From Blastocladiella britannica (lineage: Eukaryota > Blastocladiomycota > Blastocladiomycetes > Blastocladiales > Blastocladiaceae), in NCBI GenBank assembly GCA_025349905.2, contig MU625128.1, positions 1 to 11,266 on the forward strand: DNA of 11,266 bases. Direction: 5' to 3'. The notes below the pieces were generated by a model. It did not search any database. It had not been told where the DNA came from and saw only the letters and a list, made by a program, of their open reading frames with translations. Shown piece by piece: positions 1-8,154 of the stretch (position 1 is its first letter; each line of letters opens with the position of its first letter). Made by a program: the position numbers and the translations under genes.

Positions 1-46
1 AAAAAACCATTCGAAGAAGTAAACGATTGCATCTAAGGATATGAAA

Positions 47-1111
47 TCAGTCATCCGACGACCAGCCGCCGCCGCCAATGCCAAACAAGCCCAAGGGCAT
101 GAACCCGCCACGGTCGCGCGAAAAGTAGTCGCAGTCGATCGTGACCCCCGCCGCCAGAACCACTGCGCGCTCGTCCATAGAAAGAGGTTTCCCCAATTCC
201 ACCGGCTCTGATGATCCAGATACCGCGGTAATGGCGGCAGCCACGTCCACATTGGGATCCAAGTGCACCGCATAGTGGCCCGTATCCGTAAACAGTTCGC
301 GCCCAAAGCCCGTGAAGTTGCGGTCAATCAGCGCGCGTGCTTCCCCTTCCTCGCCGAGGATGGGGAACGACCATGAAAGGAACCCGGCATCGATGCGCGC
401 AAACTGATCGTCGCCCAGAAATAAATTGTACCGGCGCCGCCACAAGTGCCACTCTTGTTCCACGGTCCCGATCTCGCGGCCGTCGGGGGTGGTGACGTGG
501 ATCGTGGAGTTGATGAATGTGAATGGGCGGCGGAGCTGCATAACAATCCCAATTTTTTTTTTTCAGTCGTCAGATCATCCGTGACATGAAATGCAAGGAC
601 GTACCGCCAGCAACTCGGTTCCGGCCATATCCAGCACACTCGCCCGCAACGGGCGGTGCGAGTGCAACACGTTCCGGAATACCGACCGCGCCAACGAATC
701 GTGCTCGGCGACCCACCCGACGACCGCGCCGCGATCATCCACCACCGCGTACTGGTTCGCTTGCTCGTATCCCATGAGCACATTCATCATTTCAATCTGC
801 CGGGTCACAGCTAACTGTGGGCGGGAGAGCATCGCGGCCAGGCCCGCGGTCACCATGTCCGATGGGTGTGCGGTTGTTGTTACTGGGAGTGTGGTGGCAG
901 TGGATGACGGGTACTGCTGGTCGTCGTGGACTGCCAAGTCAGATGGAGGCGGTGCAAGTGCATCACGAGGAGGACGCGTCGAAGTGGTGCGGAGACGCGT
1001 GGTTCGGCCCGGAGACCGCAGCCAGGACAGGTCGCGACGAGATATCACCACCAGGGTCTTGAATGGAGTTGTTGGGCGGTGAGTCGCCGTCGTCAGGACT
1101 GCTCTCAACAT
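47..1111 (-). CDS. Phospholipid scramblase family protein, probably mitochondrial (Aim25-like)
   Basis: This gene encodes a 331-aa protein of the scramblase family, which contains animal PLSCR proteins and yeast Aim25; the family is linked to lipid movement between membrane leaflets. Exon 1 is 1111-605 and exon 2 is 535-47 (stop TGA at 49-47). The 69-nt intron at 604-536 starts GTACGT, ends TGCAG and is phase 0. The first in-frame ATG is at 1111; the open frame upstream of it has none. The first ~60 residues are rich in Arg, Ser and Thr with almost no acidic residues, like a mitochondrial presequence. The scramblase domain spans roughly residues 95-309. Diagnostic stretches are RPQLAVTRQIEMMNVLMGYE near its start, EWHLWRRRYNLFL (197-209), IDAGFLSWSFP (217-227), DRNFTGFGRELFTDTG (240-255) and the terminal helix up to DCDYFSR. 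A Gly-rich tail follows. The family call is firm; mitochondrial location and any scrambling activity are inferred. Confidence 0.9.
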
Positions 1112-1318
1112 TTTCGTAAATTTTGTTACGTCAGCGATCGGAAAAGAGATATCATGGACTCCCAAAAAAGCCTTGAAGAAAATTGAATTGAAATATATTA
1201 AATGCGATGATAAATGCGAAGATAAATGAAGAATACAATGTTGCGATGGTGCGTATCAGGTTTGGAAACGGAACAAGAAGCGTCAAACTTCTATGGCTGA
1301 TAGTACACATGCGATTTT
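1112..1318 (-). promoter_or_regulatory. Intergenic: chitin deacetylase 3' end and scramblase 5' region
   Basis: These 207 bp separate the stop codon of the chitin deacetylase gene from the ATG of the scramblase gene on the same strand. They must hold the 3' UTR and polyadenylation signals of the first gene and the promoter of the second. The stretch is AT-rich, and no canonical AATAAA or well-placed TATA box is obvious. A short imperfect tandem repeat lies at 1200-1223. No gene is seen here. Confidence 0.5.
1200..1223. repeat. 12-bp imperfect tandem duplication
   Basis: Two adjacent 12-bp units, aaatgcgatgat and aaatgcgaagat, differ at one base. A third degenerate unit starts directly after them (aaatgaagaata). 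They lie between the chitin deacetylase stop and the scramblase start, so they could affect a 3' UTR or promoter, or be neutral slippage. Confidence 0.6.
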
Positions 1319-3070
1319 TTAGCAGTACCAGCTGGCGTTGATGGTCTCCGGGGTGGTCACGTTGGCGTGGTAAAAGTTCCTGTTTAGATTTCATACCGTG
1401 AGTCTTCAAATCCACACACCAAAAAAAAAAAAAAGGTACATACATGTCACCAACACACTCGCCGACCGTCACCATGCGCAGCTTGCGGGACTTGGCCCAG
1501 TTGATCATGTAGTCGACCAGCTGCGTGGGGGTGGTCGGGATCCTACACATTTCCACCCATATTTCAGTTCCCAATCAAGCAATGTGCAAAAAAAAAAAAA
1601 AAAAAGCATAACAACATATCGTGCGACACAAACAAATGGCCCGTGGTGGTCGACGCGGTATCCAGCACCGCCTCCTGATCCGCCAGCGGCGTGTTCTCGA
1701 AGTCCCAGTCCAGGGTATCCAGGTCCCACTTGGAAATGTGCGCAATCCCGTACAAACGCAAGTTCTCCTCGGTCTCCGGGTTGGTGCGGCCAAACGGCGG
1801 GCGCAGGAAGCGCGGAGTGATGCCGAGGATCTTGCGCAGGGCCAGGTTCTGGAGACCGACTTCCAGCGAAATGCCGGCTTGGTCACTGGCCGTCAAATCC
1901 GGGTGGGTCCAGGTGTGGTGGGCAATCTATTTGTTATCATTGATCAGTTGTTGTTTTGCAACAACAACAACAAAAAAAAAGTAGAATAAATCGAATGTAC
2001 CTGGTGACCGTTGGCCTTGGCCCGAATCAACGTGCTGGCGCGATCATACACGCAGTTGGACTGATCGTAGTTGCCGGTCGTGAACAGCGTGACTTTACCG
2101 CCGGCGGCCTCGAACTTGGACAGCAACAGAGGGGTGTTGTCCCACGGTCCGTCGTCAAACGAGAACGCAACCATGTCCTTGGACACGCACTGCGAGTCGG
2201 TCGAAATGGTGGCCGCGTTGGAGCACAGACCTTCATGGTGTACGGTGAGATTTGTTTGTTGACATCTTGAAACAAAAAAAAAAAAAAAAAAGGAAAACGT
2301 ACCATAGCGGACCTGGCACCCCTTGGTCGAGTCGCAGAACGAAGCGTCCACTCCACAGCCTATATGATGTGAATATTTTTAGCATCAATGATTTTTGTTG
2401 AATGGATCAATGCAAACGTACGGTTGGTGCTGCCGCAGCACTGGCCGATCGGGCAACTGCCCTTGCCGTCACCGCAACGAGTGCCGGTCGGAGAGGGCGT
2501 CGGGATCGAGTAGCTCGTGGAGGTCTTGGTCGCGCTCGTGGTGGTGGAGGTGGAGCTCGTGGTGGTGGTGGTCTTGGTGCTGGAGCTAGTGCTCGTGCTC
2601 GTAGTGCTAGTAGTGCTCGTGGTCGTGGTACTGGACGACGTGGTCGACGTGGTAGACTTGGACGTCGTCGTCGAGCTCGCCGTAGTCGAAGACGACGACG
2701 ACGACGACCCAGGGGAGCACGTCCCGCCCGACGAGTACAGCGCCTGGCACCCCGTCCCGCAGTACGGCGTTCCCACTCCACAATATCCCCAGCGCGAGCA
2801 GCACTGGCCCGTCGGGCACTGCGGCTTACCCGCGCCGCACACGTCCGACGACCCGGCCGCACAAGCGCCCAGCTTCGAGTACCGCGGCTGGCACGACCCG
2901 GCCGCACAGTACGCCGACGTCGAACCACAGTACCCGAACTGCGAGCAGCAGCCGGTGGTGCCGCTGCAGGCCACGAGTCCGGCACCGCACGTCGGACTGA
3001 CGGTGGCGGCGGACACGGCGCCGATCAGCAGCGCCACGGTGGTGGACGCCAGGAGGAGAGAGAGACGCAT
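1319..3070 (-). CDS. Secreted chitin deacetylase (NodB/CE4) with three CBM18 domains
   Basis: This gene encodes a 468-aa secreted enzyme of carbohydrate esterase family 4, expected to convert cell-wall chitin to chitosan with a bound metal. The six exons are 3070-2422, 2359-2303, 2230-2001, 1926-1616, 1542-1444 and 1379-1319. A signal peptide covers residues 1-21. Two CBM18 (hevein-type, Cys-rich) domains lie at 28-70 and 78-118, a Ser/Thr-rich linker at 119-197, and a third CBM18 at 199-238. The NodB domain follows from about 250. It has motif 1 FSFDDGP (258-264; D261 expected catalytic base, D262 metal ligand), motif 2 HTWTH (H316, H320 metal ligands), motif 3 RPPFG (354-358), motif 4 DLDTLDW (380-386) and motif 5 VSHD (H414). 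The C-terminal GECVGD block is typical of fungal chitin deacetylases. Joining the exons restores the reading frame and every motif. The linker is a likely O-mannosylation target. No GPI-anchor signal is seen. Confidence 0.93.
1380..1443 (-). other. Chitin deacetylase intron 5
   Basis: This 64-nt phase-2 intron starts GTATGT and ends AAACAG. A run of 14 T (1434-1421 read on the minus strand) begins 10 nt after the donor. A branch-like CTCAC lies in its second half. Confidence 0.85.
1543..1615 (-). other. Chitin deacetylase intron 4
   Basis: This 73-nt phase-2 intron has an unusual donor, GTTGTT, and the acceptor GTGTAG. A run of 18 T (1605-1588) begins 11 nt after the donor. The donor was chosen because it joins SHDM to IPTTPTQL, matching the HD-x3-TT spacing I recall for the family. 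A donor 3 nt downstream (GTTATG) would also keep the frame and add one Leu. Confidence 0.7.
1927..2000 (-). other. Chitin deacetylase intron 3
   Basis: This 74-nt phase-0 intron starts GTACAT and ends AAATAG. It contains a run of 9 T (1980-1972) followed by a perfect 7-bp inverted repeat, GTTGTTG/CAACAAC, with a 5-nt loop (1965-1947). Splicing joins NGHQ to IAHHTWTH and completes catalytic motif 2. Confidence 0.85.
2231..2302 (-). other. Chitin deacetylase intron 2
   Basis: This 72-nt phase-1 intron starts GTACGT and ends ATGAAG. A run of 18 T (2291-2274) begins 12 nt after the donor. The AAG acceptor is the only nearby one that keeps the frame into LCSNAATIS; the earlier CAAG at 2267-2264 is out of frame. 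Confidence 0.7.
2360..2421 (-). other. Chitin deacetylase intron 1
   Basis: This 62-nt phase-1 intron starts GTACGT and ends CATATAG. It lies inside the third CBM18 domain: GSTN before it and CGVDASFC after it are joined by an Arg codon split by the intron. It is the only intron of this gene without a long T-run. Confidence 0.85.
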
Positions 3071-3290
3071 CTTTATAAGGTAGGTGTCTATGGTGGTGAA
3101 GTATATGAGGCACGATCAAGTTAAAGTTTGTTCGTGAGCGTCGACGGGCGAGGGGGACGAGGGAAAGAGAGGTTGCTGTGGGCGTGCAAACGAAAACGGC
3201 GGGCCACTTGACTATTTTCACGAACACAAAAAAAACTTAACGAAACGCAAGGACACGTGTGCGTCGTAGAATTGGACAGGACACCCCGAT
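3071..3290 (-). promoter_or_regulatory. Upstream region of the chitin deacetylase gene
   Basis: These 220 bp lie between the PIG-L stop and the chitin deacetylase ATG. On the coding (minus) strand there is a pyrimidine-rich tract at 3172-3146 (CCTCTCTTTCCCTCG and onward), similar to CT-rich elements of fungal promoters. The sequence TTATAAAG directly abuts the ATG, too close to act as a TATA box for this start. No gene is seen. Promoter function is inferred from position only. Confidence 0.45.
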
Positions 3291-4323
3291 TCACTGCGTC
3301 ACCTTTCCCAACCTTGTTGTTGTCTTCACCAACTCATTCACCGCCATGTACCGCGACACCTTGATGTACAGGTACCGGAACCACACCATCTGCGATGCGT
3401 GCGCGCGCATGGCCGTCTTTGCCCGCTCGATCTGCGCCGGACGCGACACGACCCGCCACACCACCTCGTCCGTTGCTGATTGTCGGACGGATCCAGTGGT
3501 CCCGAGCTGGTAATGGTCGCGAGGCCGCGAGCTGCCCGACGTCAAGGTCCGGAACGCGTCCAGCGAGAACGGCAAGTACTTGGCGACCACCGAGGGTACC
3601 GAGTACAGGTGCCAAGTGATTTTGCCCAGGGATGCGTCGGATCTTATTTAATCTTTTGCTGTGAGTTTATAATACCTTTAACCTGCAAAAATGTGTATAC
3701 GTACTGGAGAGCACGCGAAATCGCAATGTGGTTCGGGTGGCCCGAGACTCCACCGTTATCGAATGTCACGATCTGCGTGATCCCGTCGCGCTTGACCACA
3801 TCTTTGACGCGCTTCACAATTTCGGCTGCGGGCCACACGGCCTTCATGCCATCCTGCAGTGATCTATTTACTGGTTGAGTTGATCCATTAACACCAAGTC
3901 CAGCAGCCAAATAAACACATACAATGAATTCACCACCGCCATATTCTCGGCCGGTATCCGGAGTATCTTGGCACTCGTCCTTAACTCACGCTCCCTCACT
4001 GTCCCTAGCCCATCGGCGTTACCCGTTGACAGACACAACAAGTGCAGCGGAACCCCCGCATCGGTCAATGCCAGGCACGTGGGCGCAAAGAACATGCACT
4101 CATCGTCCGGGTGCGCGGTGACCAAAAGCACCCGATCGGCTGAGGGCGAGAATGGCGGCGGGTCCGATGATTTCCAGCTTGGAGAGTTCTTGGACCATGC
4201 CAGGGCCGGGTACGACGGCGGTGCGAACCAGTGTCGCGCTATGAGCGCTGCTACAATAGCAACCACCACTGCCAGAAGAAGGCCCGGTTCCGACGACGCG
4301 TATGAAATTACCCAAGAAAACAT
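3291..4323 (-). CDS. PIGL: N-acetylglucosaminyl-phosphatidylinositol de-N-acetylase (PIG-L/GPI12)
   Basis: This gene encodes a 303-aa enzyme for the second step of GPI-anchor synthesis, removal of acetate from GlcNAc-PI at the cytosolic face of the ER. Exons are 4323-3923, 3863-3705 and 3642-3291. Intron 1 (3922-3864, 59 nt, GTATGT...AATAG) and intron 2 (3704-3643, 62 nt, GTACGT...ATAAG) are both phase 2. One N-terminal membrane segment lies at about residues 14-30, as usual for the family. The zinc-site motif AHPDDE is at 70-75, and GVSGHPNH at 172-179 supplies the HxxH ligand pair. The C-terminal block HASQMVWFRYLYIKVSRYM closely resembles the end of animal PIG-L (HRSQLLWFRRLYIIFSRYM). The ATG at 4323 is the first in frame and lies 25 bp after the NDUFV1 stop. 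The AAG acceptor of intron 2 is forced, because a TAA lies in frame just upstream of it. Confidence 0.92.
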
Positions 4324-4348
4324 TATAATGTAAAGAAAAACGATCAAA

Positions 4349-5868
4349 TCAATGCGCAACACTACTGCCCATCCCCGCCTGCGCGGCCTTGTACGCAGCC
4401 ATCTTGTTTTCAATCTCGGGCCGGAAGTGCCGAATCAGTCCTTGAACAGGCCAGGCCGCCGCGTCGCCGAGCGCGCAGATCGTGTGTCCCTCGATCTGCT
4501 TGGAGATTTCCCAGATCTGGTCGATTTCGCGCGGGGAAGCGCGGCCCTCATCAAACCGGTCCATCATGTGCTTGAGCCACGTGGTGCCCTCGCGGCAAGG
4601 GGTGCACTGGCCACACGACTCGTGCTTGTAGAACGACGACAGCCGGGTGATGGCGGCCACGATATCGGTCGACTTGTCCATGACAATGACCGCCGCGGTG
4701 CCGAGGCCGGACTGCACGTCCTTGAGCGCGTCAAAGTCCATCAGCACGTCATCGCAAATGTGCTTGGGCAGGACGGGGACAGAGGACCCGCCCGGGATAA
4801 TGCCGAGCAAGTTATCCCATCCGCCCTTGACTCCACCGCAGTGCTTGTCAATCAGCTCGCGCAACGGGATCGACATTTCCTCCTCGACCGTGCACGGGTT
4901 GTTGACGTGGCCCGAAATGCAGAACAGCTTGGTGCCCTGGTTGCGTTCGCGGCCGAACCCAGCGAACCAGCTCCCACCGCGGCGCAGGATCGTCGGCGCC
5001 ACGGCCACCGTCTCGACGTTAGAGACCGTCGTCGGGCATCCGAACAGCCCGACGTCGGCCGGGAACGGCGGCTTCAACCGCGGCTTGCCCTGCTTGCCCT
5101 CGATCGACTCGATCAGCGCCGTCTCCTCGCCGCAAATGTACGCGCCGGCCCCGCGGTGCACGTATACGTCAAAGTCGTAACCCGACACACCGCACGCATT
5201 CTTGCCAATCAGACCGGCCTTGTACGCCTCGTTGATGGCCACCTGCAAGTTGGACGCCTCGTTGTAGAACTCGCCGCGGATGTAGATGTACGCCGCGCGC
5301 GCGCCCATGGCCCGGCCCGCCACCAGACACCCCTCGACAAGCTTGTGCGGGTCGGACCGCATGATCTCGCGGTCCTTGCACGTCCCCGGCTCGCCCTCAT
5401 CGGCGTTCACCACCAGGTACTTGGGCCGCGGGTCGGCGCCCGTGCCGTCGGTCGGCTTCTTCATGAACGACCACTTGAGGCCCGTGGGGAAACCGGCGCC
5501 GCCACGACCACGCAAGCCCGACGCTTTCATTTCGTTGAGAATCCAGTCCTGGCCCTTGAGCAGGATCTCCTTGGTCTTGTACCAGTCGCCGCGCTTCTGA
5601 GCGCCCGCAAGACGGAAGTCGTGGAACCCGTACAGGTTGGTGAAGATGCGGTCGCTGTCGCGGAGGCCGCCGTGCTTGCGCGCGGGCGTGGGCGTCGTGC
5701 CGGACGCAACGGTGGCGAGGGTGCGGGTGTTCTGCTTGGCTGTGTTATCATTTTATTAATTTTCGTAACATTTCTTAATTGTAATGATATCGAACCAAAT
5801 GCAGTGACAGCCGGGCGCACGCGAGCAGAGCGCGCGGCCGCAGACAAGAGGGCGGCACGGGACGCCAT
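4349..5868 (-). CDS. NDUFV1: NADH dehydrogenase (ubiquinone) flavoprotein 1, 51-kDa complex I subunit, mitochondrial
   Basis: This gene encodes a 487-aa subunit of the peripheral arm of mitochondrial complex I that binds NADH and FMN and carries an iron-sulfur cluster (bacterial NuoF, Neurospora 51 kDa). Exon 1 is 5868-5796 and exon 2 is 5739-4349 (stop TGA). The 56-nt intron (5795-5740) starts GTTCGA and ends ACACAG, phase 1. Residues 1-36 are rich in Ala and Arg with no acidic residues, a good mitochondrial presequence. The mature protein has the FMN loop [10 protein letters not shown] (102-111), NADEGEPGT (136-144), the NADH-site motif [10 protein letters not shown] (227-236) and the 4Fe-4S cysteines C400, C403, C406 and C446, with spacing as in the human protein. 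The sequence is very conserved and complete. The exon 1 donor is the least certain part because GTTCGA is atypical, though it gives the right phase and a normal intron length. Confidence 0.97.
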
Positions 5869-6035
5869 GGTGTATTATTGTTTTATTTTGTTGTGTTGTT
5901 TTTTTCCCTTTTGGGTTGGGTATTTTATTGTCGCCGCCTAAGAGTTCGATTCTCGTTCGGCCTCATCTCACGACAATTCCCTCGCCCGATCCATTTGAGA
6001 AAAATACTGGAATACAATACCAATACAAAAATAGA
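5869..6035 (-). promoter_or_regulatory. Upstream region of NDUFV1
   Basis: These 167 bp lie between the stop of the DUF4470 gene and the NDUFV1 ATG. They are AT-rich near the ATG, with A-rich runs on the coding strand (AAAATAAAACAATAATACACC just before the start), which suits a 5' UTR and core promoter. A plus-strand stretch resembling a tRNA T-arm lies at 5941-5955 but has no matching tRNA body. No gene is seen. Confidence 0.45.
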
Positions 6036-8154
6036 TTACACCATCATCTGCTCCATCAACTCCACGAGAAACTTCCGGTTGGCCGGCGTATCACCCCCCG
6101 GCTCCTGGACTCGCTGCATGATCGAACGCGCCGCCGGGTTCTTCATCAGCGCCTCCACGCCGCCCATGTTCAGGAACTCGCGCATCTTGTCGCGTTTCGC
6201 ACTGGCGGTATCGCTCACCACTCGGTGGGCACGTCCTTCCTGCGATCCATTCCGCCCTCTAATCCCTTTGCTGAGCTCCTCGGCAAACGACTTGAACCCC
6301 GCCACCGGGTACATGGGCCGAATCACCGCCCGTCGCATGATCCGCCGCGCCGCTGGGCTGAACGGCTTCCCACCGGGCAACATGGTCGGGAGCGACTTGT
6401 CGACAGTAGCCACGTGCGCGGCCTCGAGTAACTCGCAGATGGCCGCCACCTCGGCGCCCGCAATGTTGAGTTGGTTGATGCCGTTGGGCTGGTACGCGCG
6501 GTCAATCGCGGCCATGGTCTCGCCAATACTCAGCGTGTCCAAGTCCGCAGGGTATGGCGGCGGAGGGATCGCCACAAACACCACGTCGAGGGCCGGCGTC
6601 GGGGACTTGGAAGTATCGGTGGCGGGGATCACCACATAGTCGAGCACCACCAGCAACCCAAACACGCCACGGTCCGGGTCCATCAGCCGCTCCACGGGGC
6701 GAGACGGGCGCAGCAAGTTGAACATGCACTGCAGCGACTCGCGGAGCTGGTACAGCGTGTTGCGTTGCGCGGTTCCAGGTCAAAGTGCGGCTCGGCTTGC
6801 GCCATCTTGAGCTTGTGCTCCTCGATCGAGCTAAACATTTGCCCGATTGCTGACCCGTGCTTTTCGCCGCCGAAATGCGGTTCGCGCGGCAGGTCGCGCG
6901 TGTGCACGTACCACGGCGGCGATGCGATCCCAATCGACGGCAGCTCCGGGGTCAGGATCTTGGTCACAATCAGCTCGACGTCGAGCGCCTTGCGCGAGAT
7001 CTTGACGTTCTTGAGCAGCACCGGGCACGGCACCACCACGTGCATCAGCTGGCCGTCCACCGCCACTACAAGCGCGCCGCGCGCGCCCTTGACCTGCGCG
7101 GGCTTGGCGAGCGCAATCTTGGTGTCAGGCTTGGCCTTGGAAATCGCCAAATGCACAGAGTACGTGCCCTTTTGCTCGAAAATGCGGTCAATCGCCAGCA
7201 ACGCCTTTTGGTGACGGCGGTTCTCGAGCACCTGGGCCGTCGCACGGGAAATACCCTCCACAACAGCGCTGCACGCAACCTCCTGTACGAGCTTGATCGA
7301 CGCCTTAGACAGCGGCGTCTTGTCACCCATGGGCACCATTTCGGGCATCTCCAGGCCCAATCCGTGGTCGATGGTAGTGAACCGGCGAAGCGAAATGGTG
7401 GCCGTGTTCTTGTCCCAACTATCCATGAAAGTCGGCAGGTACGTCGAGTAGTGCACGCGTTCAGCCAGGTAATCGATCTGGAACAGGATCGACTCGTAGT
7501 GGAACGAGACGGGCCCCGACTCCACAACCACCATGATGTTGGGCGTCGGGTGTGCACCAAACTCGAGTGGCACGGTGCCAGTGACCAGCAGCGCGAAATG
7601 GTCCTTGTCCATCTCGTCTAGGTCCACTTGGAGGCCGTAGATCTTGGCCTGGGTAAAGATCTCGGGCATGGAGCCTTGCAGCGTGGGCATGGCGCGGAGA
7701 CGGCGCCAGAGCGGCGCCAGAGTCGGGTACGGAAGCGACTCGCAGTCGGTTGACTTGGCCCACGCGAGTCGGCGGGATGCAAATGCAAACGCTAGCACCT
7801 TGGGGACGAGTGCTCCGGTCGATTGGGGTCCTCCTAGTTTATTTTATTGTTAAATTTGATCATGGATATGAAAAGAAAAAATGATAGCGAACCAGGGCCG
7901 TGAGCCTTCAAGTTGTACATGGGACACAACTCGGACGCGAGCGCGCACAACGCGTCCTGGAGATAAGACGACTCCTTAAGAAGCACCGGCGCATCCGGGG
8001 TATCGGTCTTGGTGAACGTGAACGCGTCATGGGTGCGCAGGATAGAGGTGCCGATAAAGCTGGTCACGTTCCACAAGTTGGGCTGTGCCAGCGCCGCCCA
8101 GTTGCGTGCATCCTTGAGGCCCGTCTCGAGCAGCCTGAGACCCAGCAGCGTCGG
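6036..8154 (-). pseudogene. C-terminal part of the DUF4470-family gene, separated by an in-frame TGA and broken by a frameshift
   Basis: The reading frame continues through the TGA at 8157-8155 for the rest of exon 2 (to 7893). It then passes a 59-nt phase-1 intron (7892-7834, GTTCGC...ACTAG) into exon 3 (7833-6036, stop TAA). The split Gly codon and open frame on both sides show this is one gene with the part at 8155-9600. At 6768-6759 a perfect 5-bp tandem duplication (GCAAC twice on the coding strand) shifts the frame. Upstream the frame reads EPHFDLEPRN, and after the shift the coding-like frame resumes at NTLYQLRESLQCMFNL. Discounting one repeat unit and the stop, the gene would have about 1,147 codons, in the range of large fungal DUF4470 proteins. 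The region has no domain I recognise with confidence. The last ~50 residues weakly resemble an STI1-like helical repeat. Whether the lesions are real decay or draft-sequence errors cannot be told here. Confidence 0.72.
7834..7892 (-). other. DUF4470 gene intron 2
   Basis: This 59-nt phase-1 intron starts GTTCGC, is T-rich after the donor and ends AACTAG. It joins KAHGP to GPQSTGALVPKVLAF through a split Gly codon. The donor resembles that of the NDUFV1 intron (G|GTTCG). Confidence 0.75.

Noticed and set aside
2517..2720. Possible microsatellite or CRISPR-like repeat array
   Set aside because: The short repeats are degenerate Ser/Thr codons of the chitin deacetylase linker. There are no regular spacers.
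2402..3124. Plus-strand frames opposite the chitin deacetylase linker (Arg/Gly-rich and Val/Asp-rich)
   Set aside because: Their odd composition is the reverse complement of the Ser/Thr codon repeats in the linker. The minus strand has the full enzyme.
2826..3227. Minus-strand open frame overlapping the chitin deacetylase start, with an ATG upstream
   Set aside because: It runs out of frame with the enzyme and has no protein-like signal. At most it is an upstream start codon in the leader.
4352..5941. Long plus-strand open frame (529 codons) antisense to NDUFV1
   Set aside because: It mirrors the GC-rich third positions of NDUFV1, is rich in Arg and Ala, and has no domain-like composition. 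It crosses the NDUFV1 intron and promoter without any change.
5870..5965. Possible tRNA gene upstream of NDUFV1
   Set aside because: Only a T-arm-like stretch is present. No acceptor partner, D-arm or anticodon arm can be placed in the 70 nt before it.
6857..7621. Plus-strand open frame opposite exon 3 of the DUF4470 gene
   Set aside because: It is Arg/His-rich and shadow-like. The minus frame is protein-like and joins across an intron in phase.
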